Source of the DNA: FEN-1297 sp964530445 | Lineage (GTDB): Bacteria; Bacteroidota; Ignavibacteria; Ignavibacteriales; Ignavibacteriaceae | NCBI GenBank assembly: GCA_964530445.1 | Contig: CAZHBJ010000039.1 | Span: 1 to 22,401, forward strand | Reading direction: 5' to 3' | DNA length: 22,401 nt | Shown here: positions 14,729-22,401 of the stretch, in pieces | Layout: each line of letters starts with the position of its first letter | Numbering within the stretch: position 1 is the stretch's first letter | Position numbers and translations under genes: made by a program | Notes under the pieces: model-generated | Seen by the model: the letters and a program-made list of their open reading frames with translations, nothing else | What the model was told of the DNA's origin: nothing | The model's database searches: none

Positions 14729-16024
14729 TTATTTTAATTCCATATAGAGTGGAAATCGGGAACAAAGTGTTTTAACTTCTTCTTTAATTTCAGATAACTT
14801 ATTTTCATTTTCCACATTTGAAATTGCTTTATTAATCATATCGGCGATATCAATCATTTCATCCTCCTTCATACCGCGAGTAGTAGCTGCCGGAGTACCA
14901 ATCCTTATCCCGCTTGTTACAAAGGGACTCCTCATGTCGAATGGGATCATATTTTTATTAACTGTAATTCCTGCTTTACCGAGAGCAATTTCCGCCTGTT
15001 TTCCAGTTATTTCTTTATTTGTTAAATCAATAAGCATTAAGTGATTATCCGTACCGCCGGAAATAATTTCAAAATTATATTCACTTAATTTTTGCGCTAA
15101 AGCTTTTGCATTATTTATTATCTGTTTGGCATAATTTGCAAAAGAATCTTGAAGTGCTTCACCGAACGCAACGGCTTTTGACATTATAATATGCATTAAA
15201 GGACCACCTTGAATTCCGGGCATAACGGTACTGTCAAGCAGTTCAGACATTAATCTTACCCTATCGCCTTTCGGAGTTCTTATGCCAAATGGATTCTCTT
15301 TGTCTTGTCCTACTAAAATTATTCCGCCACGGGGTCCTCTAAGTGTCTTATGAGTTGTTGAAGTTACAACGTCACAATAAGGCAACGGATTGTTTAACAA
15401 ACCTTTTGCAATTAAACCGGCAGGATGGGCCATGTCGCACATTAAGAGAGCACCAACTGAATCAGCTATTTGTCTAAACTTCTTATAGTCCCATTCACGC
15501 GAGTATGCACTTGCACCGGTAACAATTAGTTTTGGTTTTTCCTTTTTTGCAAGATCTTCAATTTGATTATAATCTAAAACTTTAGTCTCTTTATTTAACG
15601 TATAACCGACCGGAGTATATAAACTTCCTGAAAAGTTAACAGGTGAACCGTGTGTAAGATGACCGCCATGCGCCAAACTCAATCCTAAAAATTTATCCCC
15701 GGGATTAAGAAACGCCATTAACACCGCCATATTTGCCTGAGATCCGCTGTGCGGCTGAACATTAACATATTCTGCGCCGAATAAATTTTTTAATCTTTCC
15801 CTAGCAATATTTTCTGCCATGTCAACAAATTCACAACCGCCATAGTAACGTTTACCCGGGTATCCTTCCGCATATTTATTTGTTAAAACTGTTCCCGCAG
15901 CCTCAAGAACCGCAGGGCTTACAAAATTTTCCGATGCTATTAGTTCAAGTTTTTCCTGTTGTCTCTGAGTTTCAAGATTAAGAACATTAAAGATTTCAGA
16001 ATCCTTTTTTATAAAATCAAACAT
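14729..16024 (-). CDS. glyA: serine hydroxymethyltransferase
   Basis: A PLP enzyme interconverting serine and glycine with tetrahydrofolate and supplying one-carbon units. The 431 residues are of full length, with LELIASENFVSPAVLEA (26-42), TNKYAEGYPGKRYYGGCE (48-65), QPHSGSQAN (90-98), MCDMAHPAGLI (195-205), the PLP lysine Lys226 in STTHKTLRGPRGG and TTRGMKE near the end. The ATG has no Shine-Dalgarno sequence. A TACCTTTG box lies on the minus strand at 16100-16093, about 70 bases upstream, but has no TTG partner at the right distance. It heads the glyA-tatC-polyprenyl synthase unit, isolated from the genes above by the hairpin at 16159-16194. Confidence 0.97.
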   Translation of the reverse strand: MFDFIKKDSEIFNVLNLETQRQQEKLELIASENFVSPAVLEAAGTVLTNKYAEGYPGKRYYGGCEFVDMAENIARERLKNLFGAEYVNVQPHSGSQANMAVLMAFLNPGDKFLGLSLAHGGHLTHGSPVNFSGSLYTPVGYTLNKETKVLDYNQIEDLAKKEKPKLIVTGASAYSREWDYKKFRQIADSVGALLMCDMAHPAGLIAKGLLNNPLPYCDVVTSTTHKTLRGPRGGIILVGQDKENPFGIRTPKGDRVRLMSELLDSTVMPGIQGGPLMHIIMSKAVAFGEALQDSFANYAKQIINNAKALAQKLSEYNFEIISGGTDNHLMLIDLTNKEITGKQAEIALGKAGITVNKNMIPFDMRSPFVTSGIRIGTPAATTRGMKEDEMIDIADMINKAISNVENENKLSEIKEEVKTLCSRFPLYMELK

Positions 16025-16158
16025 AATATTTTACATGAAGTGATTAAATTTGTTTTTGCAGTATAATAAATTTACATCTTATTTTTAATGTACAAAGGTA
16101 TTAAAAATATGGATATAATCCTTATTCTTAAAGCACAAATATGATTGATATTTTAAGA

Positions 16159-16194
16159 TAAAAGGTTTTAGGAAAGCATTCCTAAAACCTTTTA
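16159..16194 (-). terminator. 16-bp perfect hairpin, terminator of the glgA-TPR operon
   Basis: TAAAAGGTTTTAGGAA (16159-16174) and TTCCTAAAACCTTTTA (16179-16194) are exact reverse complements around the 4-base loop AGCA. It lies 37 bases after the stop of the TPR gene. On the minus strand the GC-containing core is followed by TTTTATCTT. It separates that operon from glyA. Confidence 0.8.
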
Positions 16195-16230
16195 AAAACG
16201 AATAATAAAGCACTTTTACTTTAATATTTT

Positions 16231-17505
16231 CTACGGAACAGTTATACTTTTATTTATCCAATCGTAGCATTTACCCTTTATAGGTATAACTTGTCCTTTT
16301 TTGTAACCTCTAAAAAAGTAATCTTCTTTTGTGGGAATTGAGTCTGATAATGCAGAAATTCTGTCTTTAGCCTGTGCCAGGCTAGGATCAATACTAAGGG
16401 CCCTTCTATATGTTTCAACAGCCAATAAATATACAGTCTTAGCATCAAAATTAAATTCACATGAACTAGCCGCCTGCTCATAAAGCAGACCTTCATAGAA
16501 AATTGCCTGTCCCCATCCTTTGGCAACATCATTAGCTTTTAAATATTCAGTACGTGCAAGTGCGTAACGTTTTTGATCTTTATATACAATACCGAGGTTT
16601 AGATAATAGTCTTTGTTTTTCGGATTTAACTGAATTAATTTTTTGTATGCTTCTTCAGCCTTATCCAGATTGTTAACCTTTTGATATGCTGATGCCAATT
16701 GAACCCAGTAATTTACGTTCGTCGGCGCCTTGTTCGTAAGAAACTCGAGAGCACTAATTGCCTCGGAATTCATATTCGCTTTAAGAGCGGTAATTGCAAA
16801 ATTCCAAGCTTTCGTTAAATTATTTTTATCCAAATCCCATAATTTTTTCCTGATCTCGGCAAGCTTTGTAACATTTTCCACAAGCGATGATAGTTCAGTA
16901 GTCCATTGCGGATTATTAGGTTCCTTTGTACTTAAATAAGTATATAAATCAATCGCCTTAGTTTTATAATTATTCGAATCACTGGCATTATCTTTGTACA
17001 ATTGGCCCAATCTATCGTAATAATATGTAGAAATTGTAGAATCATCCTTGATAGCCTTCTCGTACTCTTTAATAACAGTATCCGGATTCATATGCAACCA
17101 TAATTCCGACACATAAGCTTTTCTGGCCTCAAAATAACCTGCTGAAGCCGGATAGTATTTCATAGCAAAGTTATAAAAATACCGAATGGTATCATCAATT
17201 GATTTTATCTTTGCTTGAGAAGCATTGGAAGAATCATGAAGGAACCAATACCCGTCTTCCATTTTAAAGAATATCCATTGGCTGAATTTTTTAGGATTCA
17301 TCTTAAGTACTATCCATGCATAAGGTAATGCGCTTTGATAATCTTTATTCTTATAATATTCAGAGAATAAACTGTAATTAGTTATTAATTTCATTGAATC
17401 AGCAGCCGCTGCGGAATCTGGAACGACAGTTCGCGGAAATGCTGAAGAAGTTAGAATAAAAACCGTAAGTACAGTTAAAACGAATATATTGATTATTGTT
17501 TTCAC
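16231..17505 (-). CDS. exported TPR protein
   Basis: The 424-residue protein starts with a signal peptide (about 1-24, hydrophobic core IFVLTVLTVFILTSSAF), so it acts in the periplasm or envelope. Clear TPR repeats lie at about 264-297 (NYWVQLASAYQKVNNLDKAE...) and 298-331 (DYYLNLGIVYKDQKRYALAR...), with weaker helical repeats over 38-250 and 355-375. Two cysteines, Cys349 and Cys413, flank the C-terminal region and might form a disulfide. The start is GTG 17505, supported by GAAGG about 8 bases upstream. It is the last gene of the glgA operon, 27 bases after the beta-barrel gene. TPR proteins usually scaffold complexes; the partner here is plausibly the barrel or the DUF4270 lipoprotein (inference). 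Confidence 0.8.
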   Translation of the reverse strand: MKTIINIFVLTVLTVFILTSSAFPRTVVPDSAAAADSMKLITNYSLFSEYYKNKDYQSALPYAWIVLKMNPKKFSQWIFFKMEDGYWFLHDSSNASQAKIKSIDDTIRYFYNFAMKYYPASAGYFEARKAYVSELWLHMNPDTVIKEYEKAIKDDSTISTYYYDRLGQLYKDNASDSNNYKTKAIDLYTYLSTKEPNNPQWTTELSSLVENVTKLAEIRKKLWDLDKNNLTKAWNFAITALKANMNSEAISALEFLTNKAPTNVNYWVQLASAYQKVNNLDKAEEAYKKLIQLNPKNKDYYLNLGIVYKDQKRYALARTEYLKANDVAKGWGQAIFYEGLLYEQAASSCEFNFDAKTVYLLAVETYRRALSIDPSLAQAKDRISALSDSIPTKEDYFFRGYKKGQVIPIKGKCYDWINKSITVP

Positions 17506-17532
17506 CCTATAACCTTCAAATTGTTGTTAATA

Positions 17533-18789
17533 TTAATGATTTCTTCTTATAAACCAAAGCTCGGCTAATGAAAGGCCGAAATTTATCTTTATAAAGTTCT
17601 CTTTTATCAAGTTCGATTCTTTTTTACCTCTAATTCCGTATTGAACGGCAAAATCGATAGTATTTGCATAACTTAAAGGAAAAGAAAAACCGCCTGAAAC
17701 TGCATATTGATTAATTCCGATATTATTTATTTTATATTGCGTTTTTTCATAGCTTAAACCTGCACGCCATATAATTTGTTCCCAAACAGATGCACCAAGT
17801 TCCTCTTTCGGTATATATTCAAAACCGGCACTCAATAATAATGAATTTTGTAATTCCGGTATTTTTACATTATTAAAAGTATAATTAGACCACGCTTGGG
17901 ATGCAGCATCTAACGTAAATAAATAATTTTTATCCAAAACAAAACTTAAACCGCCGCATATTCTTACGGGAATTTTCATTTCAGTAGTGCCGATCCCTAT
18001 TGTATCCGCTCCGTTACTTCTTGAAGATGAATAGGATGATAAGACCGTATCAGTACTCAGGGAACCAATATAGTTTACAGCAAGTCCTAATTTAAAATCT
18101 GTAATAGATTTAGAATTAAAAATACCGGAGAAATCTGGGCTAATTAAACCGATCGTAGTACCCAATCCATTAGGTTGATAAGTGGTGTTATATTGAGCTG
18201 ATACGTTGCCTGAGCTTGTAAAATTGGAAGTTGCAGAATAATCAATATTTCCAAAATAATATTCAAAAGTAGCACCAACACTTAAATTAAAAGGTAAGTT
18301 ATAAGAAGTACCAATGAACAGTTTTGAAAGGCCTCCTTGTCCTTTATACGTAAGTGAATACTGATCGGATGTTCCGGGAGTATAATAATTTTGAACAACT
18401 TGATAATTAATTTTTGAATAAGGTACAATACCAAATCCAACGGAAATACCATGTTCAACACTTACGGGGAATGCAAATGCAAAGCCGTTAAATTGAGCTT
18501 TCCCGTTAAAATCTTTATTCGAGAAATCGGATAAATACAAGCCTGTATAAGAAAGGCTGGTTTCGAATCTTGTAGCAGCTAATTTATTCCAGCTAGCCGG
18601 ATTATTTAAGGAAATAAATCCTCTTTGCGCAATTGATATACCAAGCTGGCCGATCCCAAGCTCATTTGCAGAATAAGAATACGCCATATTACCTATTCCA
18701 AATCTGGTATAGCTTGAACTTGCCTGTGAAAATAAAGTTACTTGGGCAAATAATAATATAAAAGGTATATACTTGATTTTTAATTTCAT
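17533..18789 (-). CDS. putative outer-membrane beta-barrel protein
   Basis: The 418-residue product has a signal peptide (IPFILLFAQVTLFSQ, cleavage about residue 22). It continues with SSYTRFGIGNMAYSYSANELG and GFISLNNPASWNKL, the opening of Bacteroidota barrel proteins of the FadL/PorV-like type. The rest alternates short amphipathic beta strands rich in Tyr, Gly and Ser, and it ends INFGLSLAELWFIRRNH. No enzyme motif is present. The gene starts 2 bases after the DUF4270 stop, without a Shine-Dalgarno sequence, so the two are translationally coupled and probably work together at the outer membrane. Barrel topology is inferred from composition and the N-terminal motif; cargo or function is unknown. 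Confidence 0.7.
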   Translation of the reverse strand: MKLKIKYIPFILLFAQVTLFSQASSSYTRFGIGNMAYSYSANELGIGQLGISIAQRGFISLNNPASWNKLAATRFETSLSYTGLYLSDFSNKDFNGKAQFNGFAFAFPVSVEHGISVGFGIVPYSKINYQVVQNYYTPGTSDQYSLTYKGQGGLSKLFIGTSYNLPFNLSVGATFEYYFGNIDYSATSNFTSSGNVSAQYNTTYQPNGLGTTIGLISPDFSGIFNSKSITDFKLGLAVNYIGSLSTDTVLSSYSSSRSNGADTIGIGTTEMKIPVRICGGLSFVLDKNYLFTLDAASQAWSNYTFNNVKIPELQNSLLLSAGFEYIPKEELGASVWEQIIWRAGLSYEKTQYKINNIGINQYAVSGGFSFPLSYANTIDFAVQYGIRGKKESNLIKENFIKINFGLSLAELWFIRRNH

Positions 18790-18791
18790 AT

Positions 18792-19967
18792 CTATTTTTT
18801 AATTGTATAAGTTACTTGCAAACGCGGTCTTAATGATAAATTTGCCGCACTGCTGCTTTTAATCGCAAATAATTCCAGCCCTTCCGCAGGATATGAGGTT
18901 TGTAACAGAAGTCCCTGGTTGCTTTTTCCGTCAACCCAGCTTTGAACAATTGAACTAATGCTTCCGGTGAACGTATTATTCGAACTGGGAAGTATAGTAG
19001 TAGCAGTTGAATCTAATAAATTAGTAGTACTATCTTTAAGCATATAAATCTTTAGTGTATTGGAATATGAACTGCCGGTAATTGTTGAAACTGAATCTTT
19101 AGTAAGAGTTAAGGTAGCACTATTAATATTTGCATTTTTAGGAATGGAAGATATATCTATCCATAACTTTGAATATACAGATAAACCGCTTTGTATAAAC
19201 ATATCTCCCTGAACTGCAGTCGGCATGCTGCCTGTAACGACACTAGTTGCTTCGGTCGGATAAAAAGTGAGTGTATCTGTAAATACACCGGATTTTTGTA
19301 AAACAATTTGTAATGACAGAGCAAATGTTGCACTTGATGTTAATAACTCAAAACCTACTACTTTTTTAGCAGAAACCGGCGATATATAAATTCCATAATC
19401 CGTGTTATAAGTTGAATCCCCAACATCTTTCAACCAATTTTCAGTAATAGTATTTGATATATCCACAGATACAATAGAATCCGTAATGATATGATTTGAG
19501 CTTATATCTGTTTGATCATACGATAATCCGGGTAGGCTGTCCGCATCAAAACCGACAGTAGTCCATGCACTATTTACTTTATGCACAGAAAAATCGAAAG
19601 AAGCGTTTGAATCTCCGTATGTATATATCGGTATAAAATAAATTGACGAAGAGATAACACTTGCTGCCTTATTATTTAAATCTGTGATAATAGAATCCGG
19701 TAAAGATATAGCATATTTAACTAACGTAGATGCTTGCACGTTGGCGTTATTACCGACTAACAAATAGTTTGAACCGCCTAACGGAATAACTTTTTTATAG
19801 GATGAAGAAGTTTGCTGAAGAGAATCCTTATATGAATCTAATTGCTTAACATTCAGATAATCGTTCGTTAACAAATTTGCTCCCACTAAAGTCGGATTAT
19901 CTTTACACGAATAAAAAAATAAGCTTAATACTCCGGCAATAATTAACAATAATTTTCTATAAATCAA
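18792..19967 (-). CDS. DUF4270-type surface lipoprotein with two DNRLRE-like beta modules
   Basis: A 391-residue lipoprotein: hydrophobic leader, then lipobox FFYSC with Cys21, followed by KDNPTLVGANLL, the usual start of DUF4270 proteins. Two similar halves are visible. Residues 68-224 run LLVGNNANVQASTLVKYAI, SSSIYFIPI, VDISNTITENWL, FELLTSS; residues 256-389 run MFIQSGLSVYSKLWIDI, INSATLTL, ISSIVQSWVDG, GLELFAIKSS and LRPRLQVTYTI. The second half looks like a DNRLRE beta-sandwich, so the protein may be a duplicated carbohydrate- or surface-binding domain (inference). The start is TTG 19967, overlapping the gmhB stop as TTGA and supported by GGAG 7 bases upstream. Function is unknown. Confidence 0.8.
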   Translation of the reverse strand: MIYRKLLLIIAGVLSLFFYSCKDNPTLVGANLLTNDYLNVKQLDSYKDSLQQTSSSYKKVIPLGGSNYLLVGNNANVQASTLVKYAISLPDSIITDLNNKAASVISSSIYFIPIYTYGDSNASFDFSVHKVNSAWTTVGFDADSLPGLSYDQTDISSNHIITDSIVSVDISNTITENWLKDVGDSTYNTDYGIYISPVSAKKVVGFELLTSSATFALSLQIVLQKSGVFTDTLTFYPTEATSVVTGSMPTAVQGDMFIQSGLSVYSKLWIDISSIPKNANINSATLTLTKDSVSTITGSSYSNTLKIYMLKDSTTNLLDSTATTILPSSNNTFTGSISSIVQSWVDGKSNQGLLLQTSYPAEGLELFAIKSSSAANLSLRPRLQVTYTIKK

Positions 19968-20542
19968 ATATTTTCTCCTAAAAGGTCTTTTTGGATGAAT
20001 GAACCAACATCAATAATATTTTGAGCAACAAAAGTGGGAAATTTATTTTGTTTTTGCAAGATAGAAAAACTTTCCTCACCATAGCCGGTTTTTACAAGAA
20101 CTGTTTTTAAGCCGGCATTTATTCCGCATTCAATATCGGTAACAGAATCTCCTACAAAGTATGATTTTGTTAAATCTATATTTAGTTCTTCAGAAGCTTT
20201 ATAAACCAATTCCGGAGAAGGTTTTCTGCACCAGCAATCTTCCTCGCTGCTGAATTCAGGGTGCGAGGGACAGTAGTAGAATGCATCAATAGATACATTT
20301 TTCTTTAAAAGAAGTTCATTGATTTTTTCATTAACCGAATCTACCATTTCTTTACTAATTAGCCCTCTTGCTATACCGGATTGATTAGATATTACTACTA
20401 ATTTTAATCCTAATTTATTTTTAAGAATAGATAAAACTTCCCCGGTATGCGGATATAACTTCAAATGATTCGGATCACCTAAGTAACCAGGATCTTCGTT
20501 TAATGTACCGTCTCTATCAAAAAAAACAGCGTAATTCGACAT
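19964..20542 (-). CDS. gmhB: D-glycero-D-manno-heptose-1,7-bisphosphate 7-phosphatase-type HAD phosphatase
   Basis: A 192-residue HAD phosphatase of the GmhB/histidinol-phosphatase type. It has FFDRDGTLNEDPGYL (7-21) with nucleophile Asp9 and acid Asp11, ISNQSGIARG (51-60), the zinc loop Cys91-x2-His94 and Cys103-x-Cys105 in CPSHPEF...DCWCRKPSP, and GDSVTDIECG (131-140). GmhB removes the 7-phosphate in the ADP-heptose pathway for LPS inner core; the same fold serves in histidinol-phosphate hydrolysis, and no other heptose or histidine gene adjoins. The ATG overlaps the glgA stop by one base (TAATG), and the stop overlaps the DUF4270 TTG start by four. Chaining to glgA suggests a sugar-phosphate role linked to the envelope. 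Confidence 0.85.
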   Translation of the reverse strand: MSNYAVFFDRDGTLNEDPGYLGDPNHLKLYPHTGEVLSILKNKLGLKLVVISNQSGIARGLISKEMVDSVNEKINELLLKKNVSIDAFYYCPSHPEFSSEEDCWCRKPSPELVYKASEELNIDLTKSYFVGDSVTDIECGINAGLKTVLVKTGYGEESFSILQKQNKFPTFVAQNIIDVGSFIQKDLLGENI

Positions 20543-22035
20543 TACTCATTATTCAAAACTGTTTTGTATAAATCGACATATTTCTTGGCGGACAAATTCC
20601 AGCTAAAATCCGATTTCATCCCGGTTTTCATAATTTTAAGCCAGGCTTTTTTATCTTCAAAAACTTTTAAAGCCCGTTTTAACTCTTTTAATAATGCCGA
20701 TGCCTCATATTGTTTAAACATAAATCCGTTACCTTCCCCTGTTTTCTCGTTGTATTTTACAACCGTATCAGCCAACCCCCCGGTTTCTCTTACCAGCGGT
20801 ACGGTTCCATACATTAAGCTGTACATTTGATTGAGTCCGCATGGTTCATATCTTGAAGGCATAAGAAGAATATCCGCACCTCCTTCAATTAAGTGTGCCA
20901 GCTCATCATCAAAACCTAAATAGCATGAAAATTTTTCAGGATATTTTTTATTCATCTTTTCAAAGAATTGGTGATACTTTTTATCTCCGGTACCCAGCAA
21001 TACCATCTGTATATTTAATTTCATTAAATCTTGAAAAGCACTGTTTATCAGATCCAATCCTTTAGCATCATACAATCTGGAAATAATTCCGATAATCGGA
21101 ATATTTTCATCAAATTTAAAACCAAATTTTTTCGCTAATGCTTCCTTATTAATTACTTTTGAACTCAAATTTTGTGCAGAATATTTTTTTGGCAGATGTT
21201 TATCTTTTTCCGGATTCCAAACTTTAGTATCTATACCGTTTATTATACCGTATAGATCATTCTTTCTTTTCGCTAAAACAGATTTTAAACCTGCACCTAA
21301 CTCATTATCCGTTCTTATTTCGTTTGAATATGTTTCGCTTACGGTATTAATTACATCGGCAAACATCAAGCCTGATTTCATAAAATTTATTTTACCGTAT
21401 ATCTCAAGTCCTTTTTCAGAATTAAATTCTTCCGGTAAATCAGTTTTCTTAAAAGATGATTTCGGAAAAATGCCCTGATAAGCTAAATTATGAATGGTAA
21501 ATAAAACTTTAAATTTTGAAAATTGTTCGTCATCTTTATATATTGTTTTAAGATAAGCAGGTATTAGTCCGCATTGCCAATCGTTACAGTGTATAATATC
21601 GGGTATCCAGCCTAGCTTAGATATTAATTCAAAAACTGCATTTGTAAGAAGTATAAATCTTTCATCATTATCCGGATAATCTTTGCCAGAAACCGGATCG
21701 ACATACAAACTATTCCGGCTGCCGAAGTATTCATGATTATCTAGAAAATAAATTTGAACTCTTACTTTTTGACCGGGTAAAAAACAAGACTTAAGCGAGA
21801 AGATAACATCTTTTCCGTCTATATTTACGCTTAGGTCTTTTAATCTAACAACTTCATGAATTTTAAATTTTCTATCATCGACCGCGCCGTATTTTGGTAC
21901 GACTATCCTCACTTCATGGCCTAATTCGGCCAGCATTTGAGGTAAAGCAGCGGAAACATCTGCTAATCCGCCGGTTTTAACAAAGGGTACTACTTCAGAT
22001 GTTATGAACAAAATTTTATACTTTTTTGCAGCCAT
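20542..22035 (-). CDS. glgA: glycogen synthase (ADP-glucose, GT5)
   Basis: Extends alpha-1,4-glucan from ADP-glucose. The 497 residues have both GT5 Rossmann halves: the sugar-nucleotide loop VKTGGLADVSAALP (19-32), IHCNDWQCGLIPAY (148-161), FTIHNLAYQG, INGIDTKVWNP, GIISRLYDAKGLDL (316-329, with Arg320 and Lys325) and the catalytic-Glu motif MPSRYEPCGLNQ (392-403) followed by RETGGLADTV. No glgB, glgC or glgP lies in the window. The ATG lacks a Shine-Dalgarno sequence, and I found no convincing promoter in the 236-base divergent gap upstream. It heads the five-gene run with gmhB, the DUF4270 lipoprotein, the barrel and the TPR protein. Confidence 0.96.
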   Translation of the reverse strand: MAAKKYKILFITSEVVPFVKTGGLADVSAALPQMLAELGHEVRIVVPKYGAVDDRKFKIHEVVRLKDLSVNIDGKDVIFSLKSCFLPGQKVRVQIYFLDNHEYFGSRNSLYVDPVSGKDYPDNDERFILLTNAVFELISKLGWIPDIIHCNDWQCGLIPAYLKTIYKDDEQFSKFKVLFTIHNLAYQGIFPKSSFKKTDLPEEFNSEKGLEIYGKINFMKSGLMFADVINTVSETYSNEIRTDNELGAGLKSVLAKRKNDLYGIINGIDTKVWNPEKDKHLPKKYSAQNLSSKVINKEALAKKFGFKFDENIPIIGIISRLYDAKGLDLINSAFQDLMKLNIQMVLLGTGDKKYHQFFEKMNKKYPEKFSCYLGFDDELAHLIEGGADILLMPSRYEPCGLNQMYSLMYGTVPLVRETGGLADTVVKYNEKTGEGNGFMFKQYEASALLKELKRALKVFEDKKAWLKIMKTGMKSDFSWNLSAKKYVDLYKTVLNNE

Positions 22036-22271
22036 ATTTAATTAATTTTTTGTGAATAACATTGCAATTTACGAAATTAAATGATTTTTCTCAAAATAAT
22101 CTTTCAATGGAATAACCTTAGTCAAACTATGATAAATGGTTACAAAACAAAATAAATGACTGCAAATTATGCTATGATTTTGATTATCTCATTAAAGATT
22201 CAACTTTCGGCATAAAAATAATTATTTTATATTAGGTTATGTGTATTGCAGTAATTTTTAGGGAAAAATTA

Positions 22272-22401
22272 ATGAGTGGCAAAAAATATTTAATAATAAT
22301 TACGTTTATTTTACCATTACTTCTTTTATCATGCGGTACATCCACCGGCAGCAGATACGGTGAAAATAGTGCGAAAGAGACAAAAGAAGTTAAAGAAAAA
22401 A
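22272..22401 (+). CDS. lipoprotein, N-terminal part (cut by window edge)
   Basis: An open frame starts at ATG 22272 and runs 43 codons to the right edge. It encodes a short basic start (MSGKKY), a hydrophobic stretch, and the lipobox LLLSC with Cys21, followed by GTSTGSRYGENSAKETK, a polar Lys/Glu-rich linker. This is a clear type II signal peptide, so the mature protein should be lipid-anchored in the envelope. AGGG about 8 bases upstream is a weak ribosome binding site. The domain that follows the linker is outside the window, so the family cannot be named. It is divergent from glgA. Confidence 0.75.
   Translation, partial: MSGKKYLIIITFILPLLLLSCGTSTGSRYGENSAKETKEVKEK

Noticed and set aside
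16093..16100. TACCTTTG box as a glyA promoter
   Set aside because: It matches the -7 consensus, but no TTG lies 17-23 bases upstream; kept only as a remark.
1..22401. CRISPR arrays, insertion sequences, prophage genes, toxin-antitoxin or defence genes, tRNA and rRNA genes
   Set aside because: I looked for repeats, transposase motifs and tRNA-like folds and saw none; the content is mostly housekeeping with even base composition.

Overview
The window is a gene-dense, AT-rich stretch of a bacterial chromosome. The best fit is the Ignavibacteria/Chlorobi side of the Bacteroidota. The signs are a DUF4270-type lipoprotein, an Hc1-like histone H1 homologue, a HisA whose conserved blocks resemble Chlorobium HisA as I remember it, and promoters of the Bacteroidota form TTG-N(17-23)-TAnnTTTG. 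Many genes also lack a Shine-Dalgarno sequence, and several start with TTG or GTG. I found no rRNA, tRNA, CRISPR array, insertion sequence, phage gene or clear transferred island. This assignment is inferred from gene content and rests on no database search.

Layout. (1) 1-604: an Rrf2-family regulator cut by the left edge (minus), its promoter with an overlapping 10-bp dyad, and a divergent promoter for an L-lysine 6-transaminase gene. (2) 605-2742: lat and rsmI on the plus strand, separated by a hairpin terminator; rsmI ends in a 14-bp hairpin that can also terminate the opposing apt transcript. (3) 10759-2754, minus strand: alpha/beta hydrolase, bioY, a membrane HdrD/EMO-like iron-sulfur oxidoreductase, an Hc1-like protein, capA-like, dusB, a PAP2-like membrane protein, a crotonase-fold protein and apt. 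A strong terminator after the Hc1 gene and a promoter candidate before dusB split this run. (4) 11129-12940, plus strand: a tight hisA-like, cyclic-nucleotide-binding-domain, uspA trio. (5) 16024-12979, minus strand: glyA, tatC and a long-chain polyprenyl diphosphate synthase. (6) 22035-16231, minus strand: glgA, gmhB, a DUF4270 lipoprotein, an outer-membrane beta-barrel and a periplasmic TPR protein, closed by a 16-bp hairpin. (7) 22272 to the right edge: the start of a divergent lipoprotein gene.

Most genes are housekeeping: rRNA and tRNA modification, purine salvage, one-carbon metabolism, Tat export, quinone side chain, biotin uptake and glycogen synthesis. The iron-sulfur oxidoreductase and the crotonase suggest acyl-CoA oxidation feeding electrons to menaquinone, and the polyprenyl synthase would make the quinone tail. 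The least understood parts are the envelope operon (6), where glycogen synthase is translationally chained to GmhB and then to three uncharacterised envelope proteins, and the sensor trio (4), where a divergent HisA paralogue sits with a CNB domain that has no output domain and with a UspA protein.
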